Assembly (NCBI RefSeq): GCF_013004065.1
Contig: NZ_CP053084.1
Coordinates: 930,001 to 994,000, forward strand
Direction of reading: 5' to 3'
Origin: Limnobacter sp. SAORIC-580
GTDB lineage: Bacteria; Pseudomonadota; Gammaproteobacteria; Burkholderiales; Burkholderiaceae_B
DNA: 64,000 nt
Position numbers and translations under genes: made by a program. The notes below the pieces were generated by a model, which did not search any database, was not told the origin of the DNA, and saw only the letters and a list, made by a program, of their open reading frames with translations. Below are positions 33,619 to 42,342 of this stretch, one piece after another. The number at the start of each line of letters is the position of its first letter. Position 1 is the stretch's first letter.

Positions 33619-34389
33619 TCAGGCACCCAACAATTGATGCGGGTTTTGCCCCTGCATTTTTCGTTTCAACAGTTCAATCAGTCTTGGTTCATCCAGCAAA
33701 GCCATGTGGCCCGTGCGGTCAATCACGTGATTGGCCGCACCTTCCAAATGGGCAAATCGGTGATGCAAAATCAGTGCATCCGGAATCGCGATTACGCTGC
33801 TCATTTTTTGCCGGTGAGCGTCGTCTTCCACATTCAATTCGTTCAAGAAGTCGCTGTTGGGCAGCATGTCAACAGCGCAGTCGCCCACGCCCAAGTGAGC
33901 CATGCGCGTGCCATTGTTGGGCGAAGCCAGTGTGAACAGGTGTTGCACCTGGGTGTGGCTGTGCCAACGGGTGCTCATGGCTTTGCGCACGATCAGCCCA
34001 CCCATGGAATGCCCCAGCAGGTAGGTGTTGGCCCCTTCGCATTCGGCTTGTTCCAGAACTGTGTCCATGTAGTGCCCAAAATCTCGAGCCATCTCGTGTA
34101 CCGAGGCCAGCACGTAGCGCGGCTGATACAAGGCCACACGCACGCCGCTCCAAAGCAGTTCCTCATACAGGGTGGCAAAACAGCCTGGTTTTTCCATATA
34201 GCCCGGCACCATGAACACGATGGGCAGTTGACGATTGTGGAAGTTTGGGCTGAATTCCGGCACGAATTGCGCCACGCGCTGGCGGAATAGAAAACTCAAA
34301 CCAAACAAATAACCTTCACGGGCGGCAAGTTTGGCAACATCGGCCACGCCCAATTTGGGATGGCTGGATACAGGTGTTTGAGCGGCCAT
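33619..34389 (-). CDS. Lipase/esterase-like alpha/beta-hydrolase
   Basis: The 256-residue protein has the oxyanion motif MVPGYMEKPG near residue 60-69, the nucleophile elbow GHSMGG with Ser128, and a catalytic His near DRTGHMALLDEP in the C-terminal part. The pattern FTLASPNNGTRMAHL after the elbow is that of triacylglycerol lipase/PGAP1-like hydrolases. No signal peptide is visible, so it is probably cytoplasmic. It stands alone. The 249 bp upstream, as far as the next gene, show no repeat or operator I can support. Confidence 0.75.
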   Translation of the reverse strand: MAAQTPVSSHPKLGVADVAKLAAREGYLFGLSFLFRQRVAQFVPEFSPNFHNRQLPIVFMVPGYMEKPGCFATLYEELLWSGVRVALYQPRYVLASVHEMARDFGHYMDTVLEQAECEGANTYLLGHSMGGLIVRKAMSTRWHSHTQVQHLFTLASPNNGTRMAHLGVGDCAVDMLPNSDFLNELNVEDDAHRQKMSSVIAIPDALILHHRFAHLEGAANHVIDRTGHMALLDEPRLIELLKRKMQGQNPHQLLGA

Positions 34390-34638
34390 TTAATGTCCCC
34401 TTTTGAATTGCTTTAAGGTGTGCTGGCTCGTTTTGTTTAAATTACGCTTGTATGCGCATTCACTACAATTGAATTAACGGCAGAAAAGTATCGCTATTGA
34501 GCACTTGTTGCAGAAATGTTGAATGCAATAAACATACCGCCCTGTCCCTTGTATCAACTTAGTCCACTCAGACTACAGACGGCTGTTTGTTGGGCGTGGT
34601 ATAGATTTATCATGAAAAAAAACAAGATGAGGTGAGCA

Positions 34639-35259
34639 ATGAGTGGGAGATTGTTGTCGGCGGTGCTGATACTTCTTGGCGTCAGCGGGTGTGCCACCCT
34701 GAGCAAGGAAGAATGCCTGGTGGCCAATTGGCGCGAGATTGGTTTTACCGATGCATCGCAAGGTTATACCCAGGCCCGGGTGGCAGAACACCGTGCGGCC
34801 TGTGCCGAGGCCAAGGTAACGGTGAACCTGGAGGAGTACAACAAGGGTTTCGAGCAGGGCTTAAAGAACTATTGCACGGTGAACACGGGTTTTGATCTTG
34901 GTTCCAAGGGGGCGGCTTACCCGGACCAGTGCAATGAGAAAACTTATCCAAGGGTTCGTGTGGGTTACAAGGAGGGCCAGGCTGTTTACAACGTGCAGCG
35001 GGAGCGCAATGAGGTAGAGCGCCAGCTACAGGACAAGCGCGAGCAATCCAAGGCCCTGACGGAGCAAATTACACAGAACCGGAGCAGGGCAGACAACAAG
35101 GCTTTGTCGTCGAGTGAGCGAAGCAAGGCGGAAAAAACTGTTTCGGCGCTTCAGCGCACTGCGGCAGATTTGTTTCGGGAAACCGGGGAACTGGAACAGA
35201 AAGCCCGCAGTCTGGATACCAAAATCAACCAGATGCGGGCCAGTTTTCAGCAGCGCTAG
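34639..35259 (+). CDS. DUF2799-family lipoprotein
   Basis: The 206-residue product has a lipoprotein signal with lipobox VSGC at residues 15-18. The mature half contains the DUF2799 pattern (CLVANWREIGFTDASQG, HRAACAE, YNKGFEQGLKNYC, with several conserved Cys), followed by a coiled-coil tail from about residue 110 to 205. GAGGTGA three nt before the ATG is a near-perfect ribosome-binding site. The function of the family is unknown; it is an envelope protein, probably anchored in the outer membrane. It converges with the sulfide dehydrogenase gene. Confidence 0.82.
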   Translation: MSGRLLSAVLILLGVSGCATLSKEECLVANWREIGFTDASQGYTQARVAEHRAACAEAKVTVNLEEYNKGFEQGLKNYCTVNTGFDLGSKGAAYPDQCNEKTYPRVRVGYKEGQAVYNVQRERNEVERQLQDKREQSKALTEQITQNRSRADNKALSSSERSKAEKTVSALQRTAADLFRETGELEQKARSLDTKINQMRASFQQR

Positions 35260-35277
35260 TTTATTGCGCTGTTACTT

Positions 35278-36552
35278 TTAAACCAGTGTGTCTGCCCAAA
35301 TATTCTGGGCCCAATTCCAGGCATAAGTACCTTCCAGTTCATTGGGGGCTGCGGACACACCGCCCGAACCCTCAACAGTCAGGAAGGTTTTCTTCTCGGC
35401 GTTGTACACATGCACGCTGGCCACATGAATCACGTTGCTGGTGGTCACGTAGCTGTAGCAGGTGTTGTTGGTCAAGGGGGTGGCATTGGGTTCCCAGCCA
35501 CTCATTTGCGCCACAATGGCTGCCGCAACCACTTTCGCCTGGCTGTTGGCCATGTGGCCACTTTTGGGCATCAGGGGCGCGCCTTGTACCGAGTCGCCGA
35601 TCACATGCACATTGGGCGCAACAGTGGATTCGAATGTCATGTAGTTGACCTCGGCCCAACGGTTGTTCAGGTTGGCAATGCCGGAATCGACTGCCAGTTT
35701 GCCAGCGCGTTGGTCGGGCAAAATGTTTAGTACATCGCCTTTGATAGGTTCTTCAAATTCGAAACGCACTGTTTTTGTTGCGCCATCCACGCCGGTGACC
35801 TTCATGTTGGGGCGATATTCAAGAATACCTTTGTACTCGCTTTCCCACACGCCCTTGAACAACTTGCCTTTCGAGGTTACGTCGGCATTCGCATCCAGCA
35901 ACAGCACTTTGGATTTTGGCTTGTACTGTTTGAAGTAGTTGGCCACCATGCTGGCGCGCTCGTATGGCCCGGGTGGGCAGCGGTAGGGGGCCAGCGGCAC
36001 ATTCAAAATGTAAGTGCCGCCATCGGGCATGGCTTCGAGTTGTTTGCGCAAACCCACAGTTTCTGGACCAGCTTTCCAGGCCTGCAAAATTTGGCCACTG
36101 GCGTTGGCTGCTGCAAGGCCTTCAATTTTGTCCAGTTGCAAATCAATGCCCGGTGACAACACCAGTTTGTCGTAGGGCAGGGTTTTGCCGTTTTTCAGTT
36201 TTACAGTGCGTTTTTCAACGTCAATGGCGGTGACATAATCCTTCACCATTTTCACGCCGTGGTTGCGGGTAAGGCCAGTGTAGGGGGTGCTGATTTCGTT
36301 GATCTTCCGAATGCCACCCACCACCAGATTACTCATGGGGCAGGAAACGAAAGTTGAATTGGGTTCAACCAAGGTGACATCGAGCTGGTTGCCGGAAAGC
36401 ATGCGAAGGTATTTGGCCGCCGTGGCACCACCGTAACCGCCGCCAATCACCACCACTTTGCCTTTGGCGCTTTTTGCTGTGGCTGACAGGGGCATGCCGC
36501 CCAACAAGGCCGTGGCCAATGCGCTGGTTTGTAAAAATTGTCGTCTTTGCAT
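35278..36552 (-). CDS. fccB: Flavocytochrome c sulfide dehydrogenase, flavoprotein subunit
   Basis: I start at ATG 36552, preceded by AAGGAG, giving 424 residues that open with a twin-arginine signal (RRQFLQTSALATALLGG). The mature enzyme has the FAD motif GGGYGG at residues 37-42 and the two redox Cys expected of FCSD, Cys71 in FVSCPMSN and Cys365 in NNTCYSYV. It oxidises sulfide in the periplasm and passes electrons to the cytochrome subunit. The cytochrome gene lies 10 nt upstream. Related SoxF proteins assist thiosulfate oxidation; no sox genes are in the window. Confidence 0.9.
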   Translation of the reverse strand: MQRRQFLQTSALATALLGGMPLSATAKSAKGKVVVIGGGYGGATAAKYLRMLSGNQLDVTLVEPNSTFVSCPMSNLVVGGIRKINEISTPYTGLTRNHGVKMVKDYVTAIDVEKRTVKLKNGKTLPYDKLVLSPGIDLQLDKIEGLAAANASGQILQAWKAGPETVGLRKQLEAMPDGGTYILNVPLAPYRCPPGPYERASMVANYFKQYKPKSKVLLLDANADVTSKGKLFKGVWESEYKGILEYRPNMKVTGVDGATKTVRFEFEEPIKGDVLNILPDQRAGKLAVDSGIANLNNRWAEVNYMTFESTVAPNVHVIGDSVQGAPLMPKSGHMANSQAKVVAAAIVAQMSGWEPNATPLTNNTCYSYVTTSNVIHVASVHVYNAEKKTFLTVEGSGGVSAAPNELEGTYAWNWAQNIWADTLV

Positions 36553-36562
36553 GGTGCGCTCC

Positions 36563-36910
36563 TTAGTCTTTTTTGCCGAGGTAGTTGGCGATGATGTCGA
36601 TTTGCTCGTCGGTGTAACCTTTGGCAAGTTGATGCATCACGGTGGCGGGGCGCTGCCCGGTTTTAAACCAGATCATGTTGGTTTTAATGTATTCAACACT
36701 CAGGTTGGCAAGACCGGTCACGGCGCTTCCTTCAACACCTTGGCCGTTGGTGCCATGGCAGTTCGCACATGTCGCGGCCAGGCTGGCGGCTTGCAGTTTT
36801 TTCTCGGGTGTTAGTTCGCTGGCGATTGCGCCAGAGCCCAACAGCAGGCTGCTGCCAGTCAGTGCCATGCTTGTCAGCAGGCGTGCGGCGCGTTGTTTTA
36901 AATCAATCAT
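36563..36910 (-). CDS. fccA: Flavocytochrome c sulfide dehydrogenase, monoheme cytochrome subunit
   Basis: From ATG 36910 (GGAGAG upstream) the 115-residue precursor has a signal peptide cleaved near SGAIA at residue 30 and one heme site, CANCHG at 48-53, with a Met-containing distal loop (TVMHQLAKGYTDEQIDIIANYL). Length and single heme show the short form of the subunit rather than the di-heme form known from purple sulfur bacteria. It takes electrons from the flavoprotein coded 10 nt downstream. The 155 bp upstream are shared with a divergent beta-helix/cytochrome gene. Confidence 0.88.
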   Translation of the reverse strand: MIDLKQRAARLLTSMALTGSSLLLGSGAIASELTPEKKLQAASLAATCANCHGTNGQGVEGSAVTGLANLSVEYIKTNMIWFKTGQRPATVMHQLAKGYTDEQIDIIANYLGKKD

Positions 36911-37065
36911 TGATGTCTCTCCGTTTCTTATATGAGTGAATGCGTTCGCGGGCATTTCAATTCGAATATGAATCATCACGCATGCAGTGTCAATTAGCCG
37001 ACACAAAGCGCAATCCACTTTGATTCTAGCGTGGTAATAGGTACAGGCAAGCAGTTTTTTCTCAT

Positions 37066-40000
37066 ATGCATATAACAAGATCGAGGTTGGACGTGGCTCA
37101 CTCCAAACATGCACTGCAAGCAGTACTCATTTCCCTTTCAACCCTGGTACTTTCTGCTTGTCTTTCCTCCGGCAGCGACGACCCAACAAGCACCGCTGGC
37201 GGTGGTTCGGTGATCAATCCAGCCGAGTCCAATGGCCGGGTTTTCCTGATTCAGCCCGGCCCCAATGCTACCGAGGAAATGGTCAAGGCCATGGTGCAGC
37301 TCAAACCCAAGGATATTCTTCGGTTTGACTGCGGCTTTTTTGATTTGAAAACCGGCATTCAGATTACAACCACCGAGGATGTGATTATTGAAGGCTGCGG
37401 CATGGATGAAACTTTCCTGTCGTTTCGCGACAGCACCTCGCAGGAAGGTTTTCTGGCCTCGAATGTGCGCGGTATTACCGTGCGCAACCTGACGATTGGC
37501 GACTCTCCTGGGGACGCGTTCAAAATGAAGGGCGTGAACCACGGTACGTTGAAGAAAGTGCGTGCCATTTGGAGTAGCGGCCGCAAGCTGCCTGAAGAAC
37601 GCCCAATTACAGCAGCCAACTTTCGCGATGAAATCAAAGTGGCCTGTACCGACCCCGCGCGCCACAACCCGGCCAACCCCAATCCACTGGAAACAGACAA
37701 CACTTCACCCGATTACACGGTGAGCACGGCGTCCGGGCGCTACGGCATATACCCGGTTGAAAGCCGCAACATTCTGGTGGAGGAAACAGAAAGTATTGGT
37801 GCATCGGATGCCGGTATTTACGTGGGCCAGACCAATATTGCAAAAATTCGCAAAAGTCGTGCCGCATTCAACGTGTTTGGATTCGAGATTGAGAACGTTC
37901 AGGACGGCGAATATTCCGAGAACCTGGCGGAGTGCAATTCCGGTGGTTTTCTGGTGTACGACCTGGACAACCTGACCCAGTATGGTTCGCGCTCCAGGGT
38001 GTACAACAACATTTCCCGCAACAACAACACCTACAACTTTGCTGTGCCAGGTTCGATTGTGGCCAATGTGCCTCGTGGCTCGGGCTTGATCACACTGGCT
38101 TACGACAAAATCGACATTTACGACAACGTATTCGAGAACAACGGCACCGCCGGCATTATTTTGACCAGTTACGATCTGCTGGGTGAGAACGGTGACCGCC
38201 GCATGGATGTGTATTCCGAAGCAGTGAATATTTTCGACAACACCTTCAAGAACAACGGCAATGATTTGCCGCAGCCCGATTTCGCCAGCATTATTGCCAC
38301 GCAAGGCGGGCAGATCAGCAGTGCCTTTCCGCTGGTGGTGGGTTTGAAAAATGCGCTGGGCGGTGGTGGTTACCGTGGTGCCCACATTGTGTGGGACGGT
38401 TACACCGACACGTTGAACAGCAGCTGCGACCTGCCCAAAGATCGCAATGGCAACAATGTGGCTGTGGATGCCGATGGCAAGCCAATTCAGGGCAACCAAA
38501 ACCCCAACCCAAGCTGCCGTTACAACAAGTACAAGTTCGAGACCAATGGGCAGCGAAAGGTACCGGCATGGTGGTTCAGCTGTATTAACCCCAACAACAA
38601 TTTTGGATCAGACAGCCTCGCTTTTTCCAATTTCCACGGCACTCGTGGCCTGGATGCAGTGATCAACCTGAACACCAATGACCCCACAGCCAATTTGTCG
38701 CTGGAATACATTCAGTCGATTGCCACCGGTATTCCGCTGTTGCCTAGCGAATTCGATGTAAGCAAACACGATTGCATGGCCCGTTTTGGTGCCGACCTGC
38801 CGCGCCTGCCCGACTTTGAATTCGAACCTTTCGTACCCAGTGGGCAGTTTGCACCCGAACCTGCTGCCGAGGCAGTGAAAGCACTGTGTGAAGTGCCCCT
38901 GAAAGCGGGTGTTGTGAACCAGGCGGCCGCACAGGTGAACTGCCCTGACCTGGCGCAGTACAACCTGTTTGCCGATGATCAAAACCCGGCCAGCAAACCG
39001 AACGGGCAGGGTATGCCTTATGTGTTGAACAGCAAACTGTTCAGTGATTATTCAATCAAGCACAGGGTGATGTTCATTCCGGAGGGCAAGCAGGCCCGAT
39101 TCCTGGAGGATGAGGAAAGCCGCGTGAATTCCACCATTGAATTTCCGGTGGGCACCATCATTGCAAAAACTTTCTCGTTCGTGGATCAACCACGTGCAAA
39201 AGAAACGCCGTATGAAACACGTTTGCTGATCAAACGCCAACGCACCGATGGCCAGAACTACTGGGAAGCGCTGGAGTACATTTGGCAAGATGCGGGCAAT
39301 GGCAAACGAAAGGCTGTGCTGACCCAGTTTGGGGGCAGCGCCGCGGCAAGCTGGGATTATGTGGACGTCGACTCTGGCAGGCGACAAACCGGCAGCACCA
39401 ATGCCTACATGTTCCCCAATGCAAGCCAGTGTGCCATTTGCCACAGCAACAACGATGTAGACCCGGGCTCGGCACCCATTGGTCCGAAACCACGCAATTT
39501 GAACCGCGCCTATGTGAACGAGTCGCCCATGCTCACAGGGCAGGCCCAGCACCCGGTTAATGGCAAAAACCAGTTGAAGTTCATGTGTGAAACCGGCTTG
39601 ATGAACGGCTGCCCCAGCAGTTTTAATCTGGATCAGCGGCAGGTGGCCACCAATGTGAACCACATTCCAAAGTTCAATAACCCTGGTGATTCGGGCATGC
39701 CCGCCAATTCAAAAGGCGATATTGAAGCCCGTGCCCGAGCCTATCTTGAGGTGAACTGCGCGCACTGCCACAACGTGAACGGGCAGGCCTCGAATACCGG
39801 CTTTTATGTGGATGTATTCCGGGCCGTGGACAGCACCTATGGCATTTGCAAAAAGCCAACTGCCAGCGGTTCGGAAGGGCGGGGTACACGCACTTACGAT
39901 ATTCACCCTGCCATGTCGAGCGACTCCATTGTGCCGTACCGCATGGGTCCAGAGGCTGTTGAGCTGGCCGCGAAAATGCCGCCTTTGGCGCGCAGTGTGG

Positions 40001-40143
40001 TGCACACCGAGGGTGTGGCCTTGATCAACCAGTGGATTGATCAGGTGATTGATTCAAGCTACGAGAACGCCGATGCCTGCCAAGAGGGCAACACCTCAGG
40101 CGGTGGTTTGCCCTTGATTGGAGGCCTTCCCCTGTTACCATAG
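37066..40143 (+). CDS. Parallel beta-helix / di-heme cytochrome c fusion lipoprotein
   Basis: The 1025-residue product has a lipoprotein signal (lipobox LSAC at residues 29-32). About residues 60-480 are right-handed parallel beta-helix repeats with motifs such as GIYPVESRNILVEE and DAGIYVGQTN. The C-terminal half holds two heme sites, CAICH near 788 and CAHCH near 898. Two protein families of this kind, one beta-helix and one heme-binding, are known mostly as adjacent genes (TIGR03805 and TIGR03806); here they appear in one chain. A GTG at 37093 with GAGG before it would shorten the signal peptide to normal length and may be the true start. Divergent from fccAB. Confidence 0.78.
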   Translation: MHITRSRLDVAHSKHALQAVLISLSTLVLSACLSSGSDDPTSTAGGGSVINPAESNGRVFLIQPGPNATEEMVKAMVQLKPKDILRFDCGFFDLKTGIQITTTEDVIIEGCGMDETFLSFRDSTSQEGFLASNVRGITVRNLTIGDSPGDAFKMKGVNHGTLKKVRAIWSSGRKLPEERPITAANFRDEIKVACTDPARHNPANPNPLETDNTSPDYTVSTASGRYGIYPVESRNILVEETESIGASDAGIYVGQTNIAKIRKSRAAFNVFGFEIENVQDGEYSENLAECNSGGFLVYDLDNLTQYGSRSRVYNNISRNNNTYNFAVPGSIVANVPRGSGLITLAYDKIDIYDNVFENNGTAGIILTSYDLLGENGDRRMDVYSEAVNIFDNTFKNNGNDLPQPDFASIIATQGGQISSAFPLVVGLKNALGGGGYRGAHIVWDGYTDTLNSSCDLPKDRNGNNVAVDADGKPIQGNQNPNPSCRYNKYKFETNGQRKVPAWWFSCINPNNNFGSDSLAFSNFHGTRGLDAVINLNTNDPTANLSLEYIQSIATGIPLLPSEFDVSKHDCMARFGADLPRLPDFEFEPFVPSGQFAPEPAAEAVKALCEVPLKAGVVNQAAAQVNCPDLAQYNLFADDQNPASKPNGQGMPYVLNSKLFSDYSIKHRVMFIPEGKQARFLEDEESRVNSTIEFPVGTIIAKTFSFVDQPRAKETPYETRLLIKRQRTDGQNYWEALEYIWQDAGNGKRKAVLTQFGGSAAASWDYVDVDSGRRQTGSTNAYMFPNASQCAICHSNNDVDPGSAPIGPKPRNLNRAYVNESPMLTGQAQHPVNGKNQLKFMCETGLMNGCPSSFNLDQRQVATNVNHIPKFNNPGDSGMPANSKGDIEARARAYLEVNCAHCHNVNGQASNTGFYVDVFRAVDSTYGICKKPTASGSEGRGTRTYDIHPAMSSDSIVPYRMGPEAVELAAKMPPLARSVVHTEGVALINQWIDQVIDSSYENADACQEGNTSGGGLPLIGGLPLLP

Positions 40144-40147
40144 CGGG

Positions 40148-40963
40148 ATGGAATTACTCAAAGACCCCACCGCTTTGTTCTTGTTCAAACTGGCCATCAC
40201 CTTCGGGTTGATGGCCAGCGGTTTTTTCGTGAACCGGGCGCTGTCCTGGTCGCTTCGCAAACTTCACCCCTATCACCCTGAAAAGGCACGTTCGCAACTG
40301 GTTTTTCTGAAAAACCTGGTGCGCATGGCTGTATTTTTCCTATTGATTTCGGTGTGGGCTTCGCAAATTACCGGTGCGTTTCTCAGCGTGGTGGCCATTG
40401 CTGGCGCCTTGATTATTACTGGCAAGGAAGTGGTGCTCAGCCTGTTGGGTTATGTGAATATTTCTCTGTCCAAGCCATTTCGAATTGGCGACTACATTGA
40501 AATAGGCACACAAAATGGCCGAGTGATCGACATTGATTTGCTCAGCACCAAGCTGTTTGAAATTGGTATGTCTGGCAAATACACCGGGCGACGGCTTGCG
40601 GTGCCCAATGCGATGGTGCTCACCCAAACCATCAAACATTTGTCCATGCTGGGCAAATTCAGCTTGTACACCATTGAAATCATTTTGCCTTTCAAGGCCG
40701 ACACTGCCAGGGCCGAGCAAGTTGCCTTGCAGGTGGCCAACACGGTTTCAGCCAGTTGGGTGGAAGAGGCCGACCAGTATTTCGACCGCATAGAGGTCTC
40801 GGAATTTGTTGATTTGCCCAGCGCAAAACCCGAGGTGTTTTGGCAGGCCTACAATGAACTTGCACACAAAATGATTATTCGCCTGGCTTGCCCGCTTGAA
40901 AAGCGTGGCGATGCGGAGCAGGCAATTTACAAGGGCTTTTGGCGGGAGTTTGGTCCTGTTTAG
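40148..40963 (+). CDS. MscS-family mechanosensitive channel
   Basis: The 271-residue protein has three N-terminal helices and the MscS pore helix/beta-domain junction around residues 80-120 (FLSVVAIAGALIITGKEVVLSLLGYVNI, then KPFRIGDYIEIGTQNGRVIDI). It should open under membrane tension and release solutes on osmotic down-shock. I start at ATG 40148, five nt after the preceding stop, rather than at an overlapping upstream codon. The gene follows the beta-helix/cytochrome gene so closely that they may be co-transcribed; the functional link is unclear. Confidence 0.85.
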   Translation: MELLKDPTALFLFKLAITFGLMASGFFVNRALSWSLRKLHPYHPEKARSQLVFLKNLVRMAVFFLLISVWASQITGAFLSVVAIAGALIITGKEVVLSLLGYVNISLSKPFRIGDYIEIGTQNGRVIDIDLLSTKLFEIGMSGKYTGRRLAVPNAMVLTQTIKHLSMLGKFSLYTIEIILPFKADTARAEQVALQVANTVSASWVEEADQYFDRIEVSEFVDLPSAKPEVFWQAYNELAHKMIIRLACPLEKRGDAEQAIYKGFWREFGPV

Positions 40964-41044
40964 GTGCTTGTTTTGATTCGGGAACCTCTTGCCGTGGTGG
41001 TTGGTCTATTGGGCAAGACAATGAAATACAACGAAGGGACATTC

Positions 41045-41662
41045 ATGACAAAGTTCGCAGTTCAACCCCGATGCCTTCGGCTTGCCATGCTCGCCATCGC
41101 AGCACTGCTGGGCACCTCTGCCTTTGCGCATGGCAATGACGGGCATTCGCACGACCAGGCCAAGACCGATAGCAGACACAACGATGCCGCGCACGTGCAC
41201 GGCCAGGGCGAACTTGAAATTGTGCAGGATGGCAACGGCCTGTTTATCAGCTTGTATTCACCGCTTGAAAATGTGTTGGGTTTTGAGCGCGAACCCAGAA
41301 CAGATGCAGAACGCGTGAAGGCGCGTCGCGTGGTTTCGTTGCTGAAAGCCAATGGCCTGTTTGCCTTTTCACCTGAGGCGCAGTGCAAACGCACCGGCCA
41401 CAAGTTGTACTCGGAAATTCTGAATCCACACTCCCATGGCCCTGCCGATGATCATCAGCATCACGATGACGCCAATGGGCATTCCGATTTTCGCGCATCC
41501 TATGAATTCGAATGTGAGCAACCCGCCAAACTGAAGGTGATCGATGTGCGCGTGTTTCGACAGTTTTCCGGTTTCGAAAAAATTGAAGTGCAGGCCTTGT
41601 TTCCAAAAGGCCAGATTGGTGCAAGCCTTACTCCCAAGCAGAGTACATTGGTGGTGCAATGA
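41045..41662 (+). CDS. ZrgA-like zinc-binding periplasmic protein (DUF2796)
   Basis: From ATG 41045, with AAGGGA upstream, the product is 205 residues with a signal peptide cleaved after LLGTSAFA. The mature N-terminus is rich in His (HGNDGHSHDQ, HVHGQGELEI) and a second His cluster, HSHGPADDHQHHDD, lies mid-protein, as in the DUF2796 family. In Vibrio cholerae the family member ZrgA belongs to a zinc-regulated transporter operon. Here too it is followed, with a 4-nt overlap, by ABC transporter genes. A zinc-capturing role is likely. I see no clear Zur box in the 82 bp upstream. Confidence 0.85.
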   Translation: MTKFAVQPRCLRLAMLAIAALLGTSAFAHGNDGHSHDQAKTDSRHNDAAHVHGQGELEIVQDGNGLFISLYSPLENVLGFEREPRTDAERVKARRVVSLLKANGLFAFSPEAQCKRTGHKLYSEILNPHSHGPADDHQHHDDANGHSDFRASYEFECEQPAKLKVIDVRVFRQFSGFEKIEVQALFPKGQIGASLTPKQSTLVVQ

Positions 41663-42342
41663 CCTTGGCAGTACTTCGCTGCAACAACCTTGTATTCAAA
41701 TACGCCAGCAGCGGGTTTGAACTAAGAATCCCCGAGTTTTCCATGCAAGCCGGGGACACAGTTTTTCTGGAAGGCGACAGTGGCAGTGGCAAAAGCACGC
41801 TGCTGAATTTAATTGCAGGGGTGTTGTTGCCACAAAGCGGCCATGTCAGCTTGATGGGCCAAAATTTGAGCACCCTGTCGGCCAGCCAATGCGATTCACT
41901 TCGGGTAGATCACATTGGTTTTCTGTTTCAGCAGTTCAACTTATTGAGTTATTTGAGTGTGTTGGACAACGTCACTTTGCCGTGCAAGTTCTCAAAGCGA
42001 CGCAAACAAAATGCCTTGATGCAAGCGGGCACTGTGCAGCAATCGGCTGAACGTTTGCTGAACGCGCTAGGAATGGGCAAATACCTGAATCAATCCGTGT
42101 CCACCCTGTCAGTTGGGCAACAGCAGCGGGTGGCAGCTGCCAGGGCCTTGATCGGTCAGCCCGATTTGATTATTGCTGACGAACCCACCTCCGCACTGGA
42201 TGCCGGCCACCAAGCCCAGTTTGTTCAATTGTTGCTTGCACAGGCCGCTGAACAAAACACTGCTGTGTTGTTGGTCAGTCACGATCCGGGTTTGGCGCAG
42301 CACTGCGCAAAACGGCAGCACATGGGGCAGTGGCAAGCATGA
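41659..42342 (+). CDS. ABC transporter ATP-binding protein of the Zrg-type zinc cluster
   Basis: The 227-residue ATPase has Walker A GDSGSGKST at residues 39-47, the signature LSVGQQQR (Val in place of the usual second Gly position), Walker B LIIADEPTSALD and a switch His in LLVSHDPG. It is of the LolD/MacB-like branch that works with FtsX-type permeases, which matches the next gene. Its start overlaps the zrgA-like stop and its own stop overlaps the permease start (ATGA). Confidence 0.87.
   Translation: MTLAVLRCNNLVFKYASSGFELRIPEFSMQAGDTVFLEGDSGSGKSTLLNLIAGVLLPQSGHVSLMGQNLSTLSASQCDSLRVDHIGFLFQQFNLLSYLSVLDNVTLPCKFSKRRKQNALMQAGTVQQSAERLLNALGMGKYLNQSVSTLSVGQQQRVAAARALIGQPDLIIADEPTSALDAGHQAQFVQLLLAQAAEQNTAVLLVSHDPGLAQHCAKRQHMGQWQA

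Noticed and set aside
34612..34635. Seven-codon leader frame before the DUF2799 gene
   Set aside because: It is very short, lysine-rich by chance of an A-run, and its end simply forms the ribosome-binding site of the next gene.
36911..37114. Longer N-terminus of the fccA cytochrome
   Set aside because: The extension has no signal-peptide logic and would cross the divergent gene's start; ATG 36910 has a good ribosome-binding site and a clean signal peptide.
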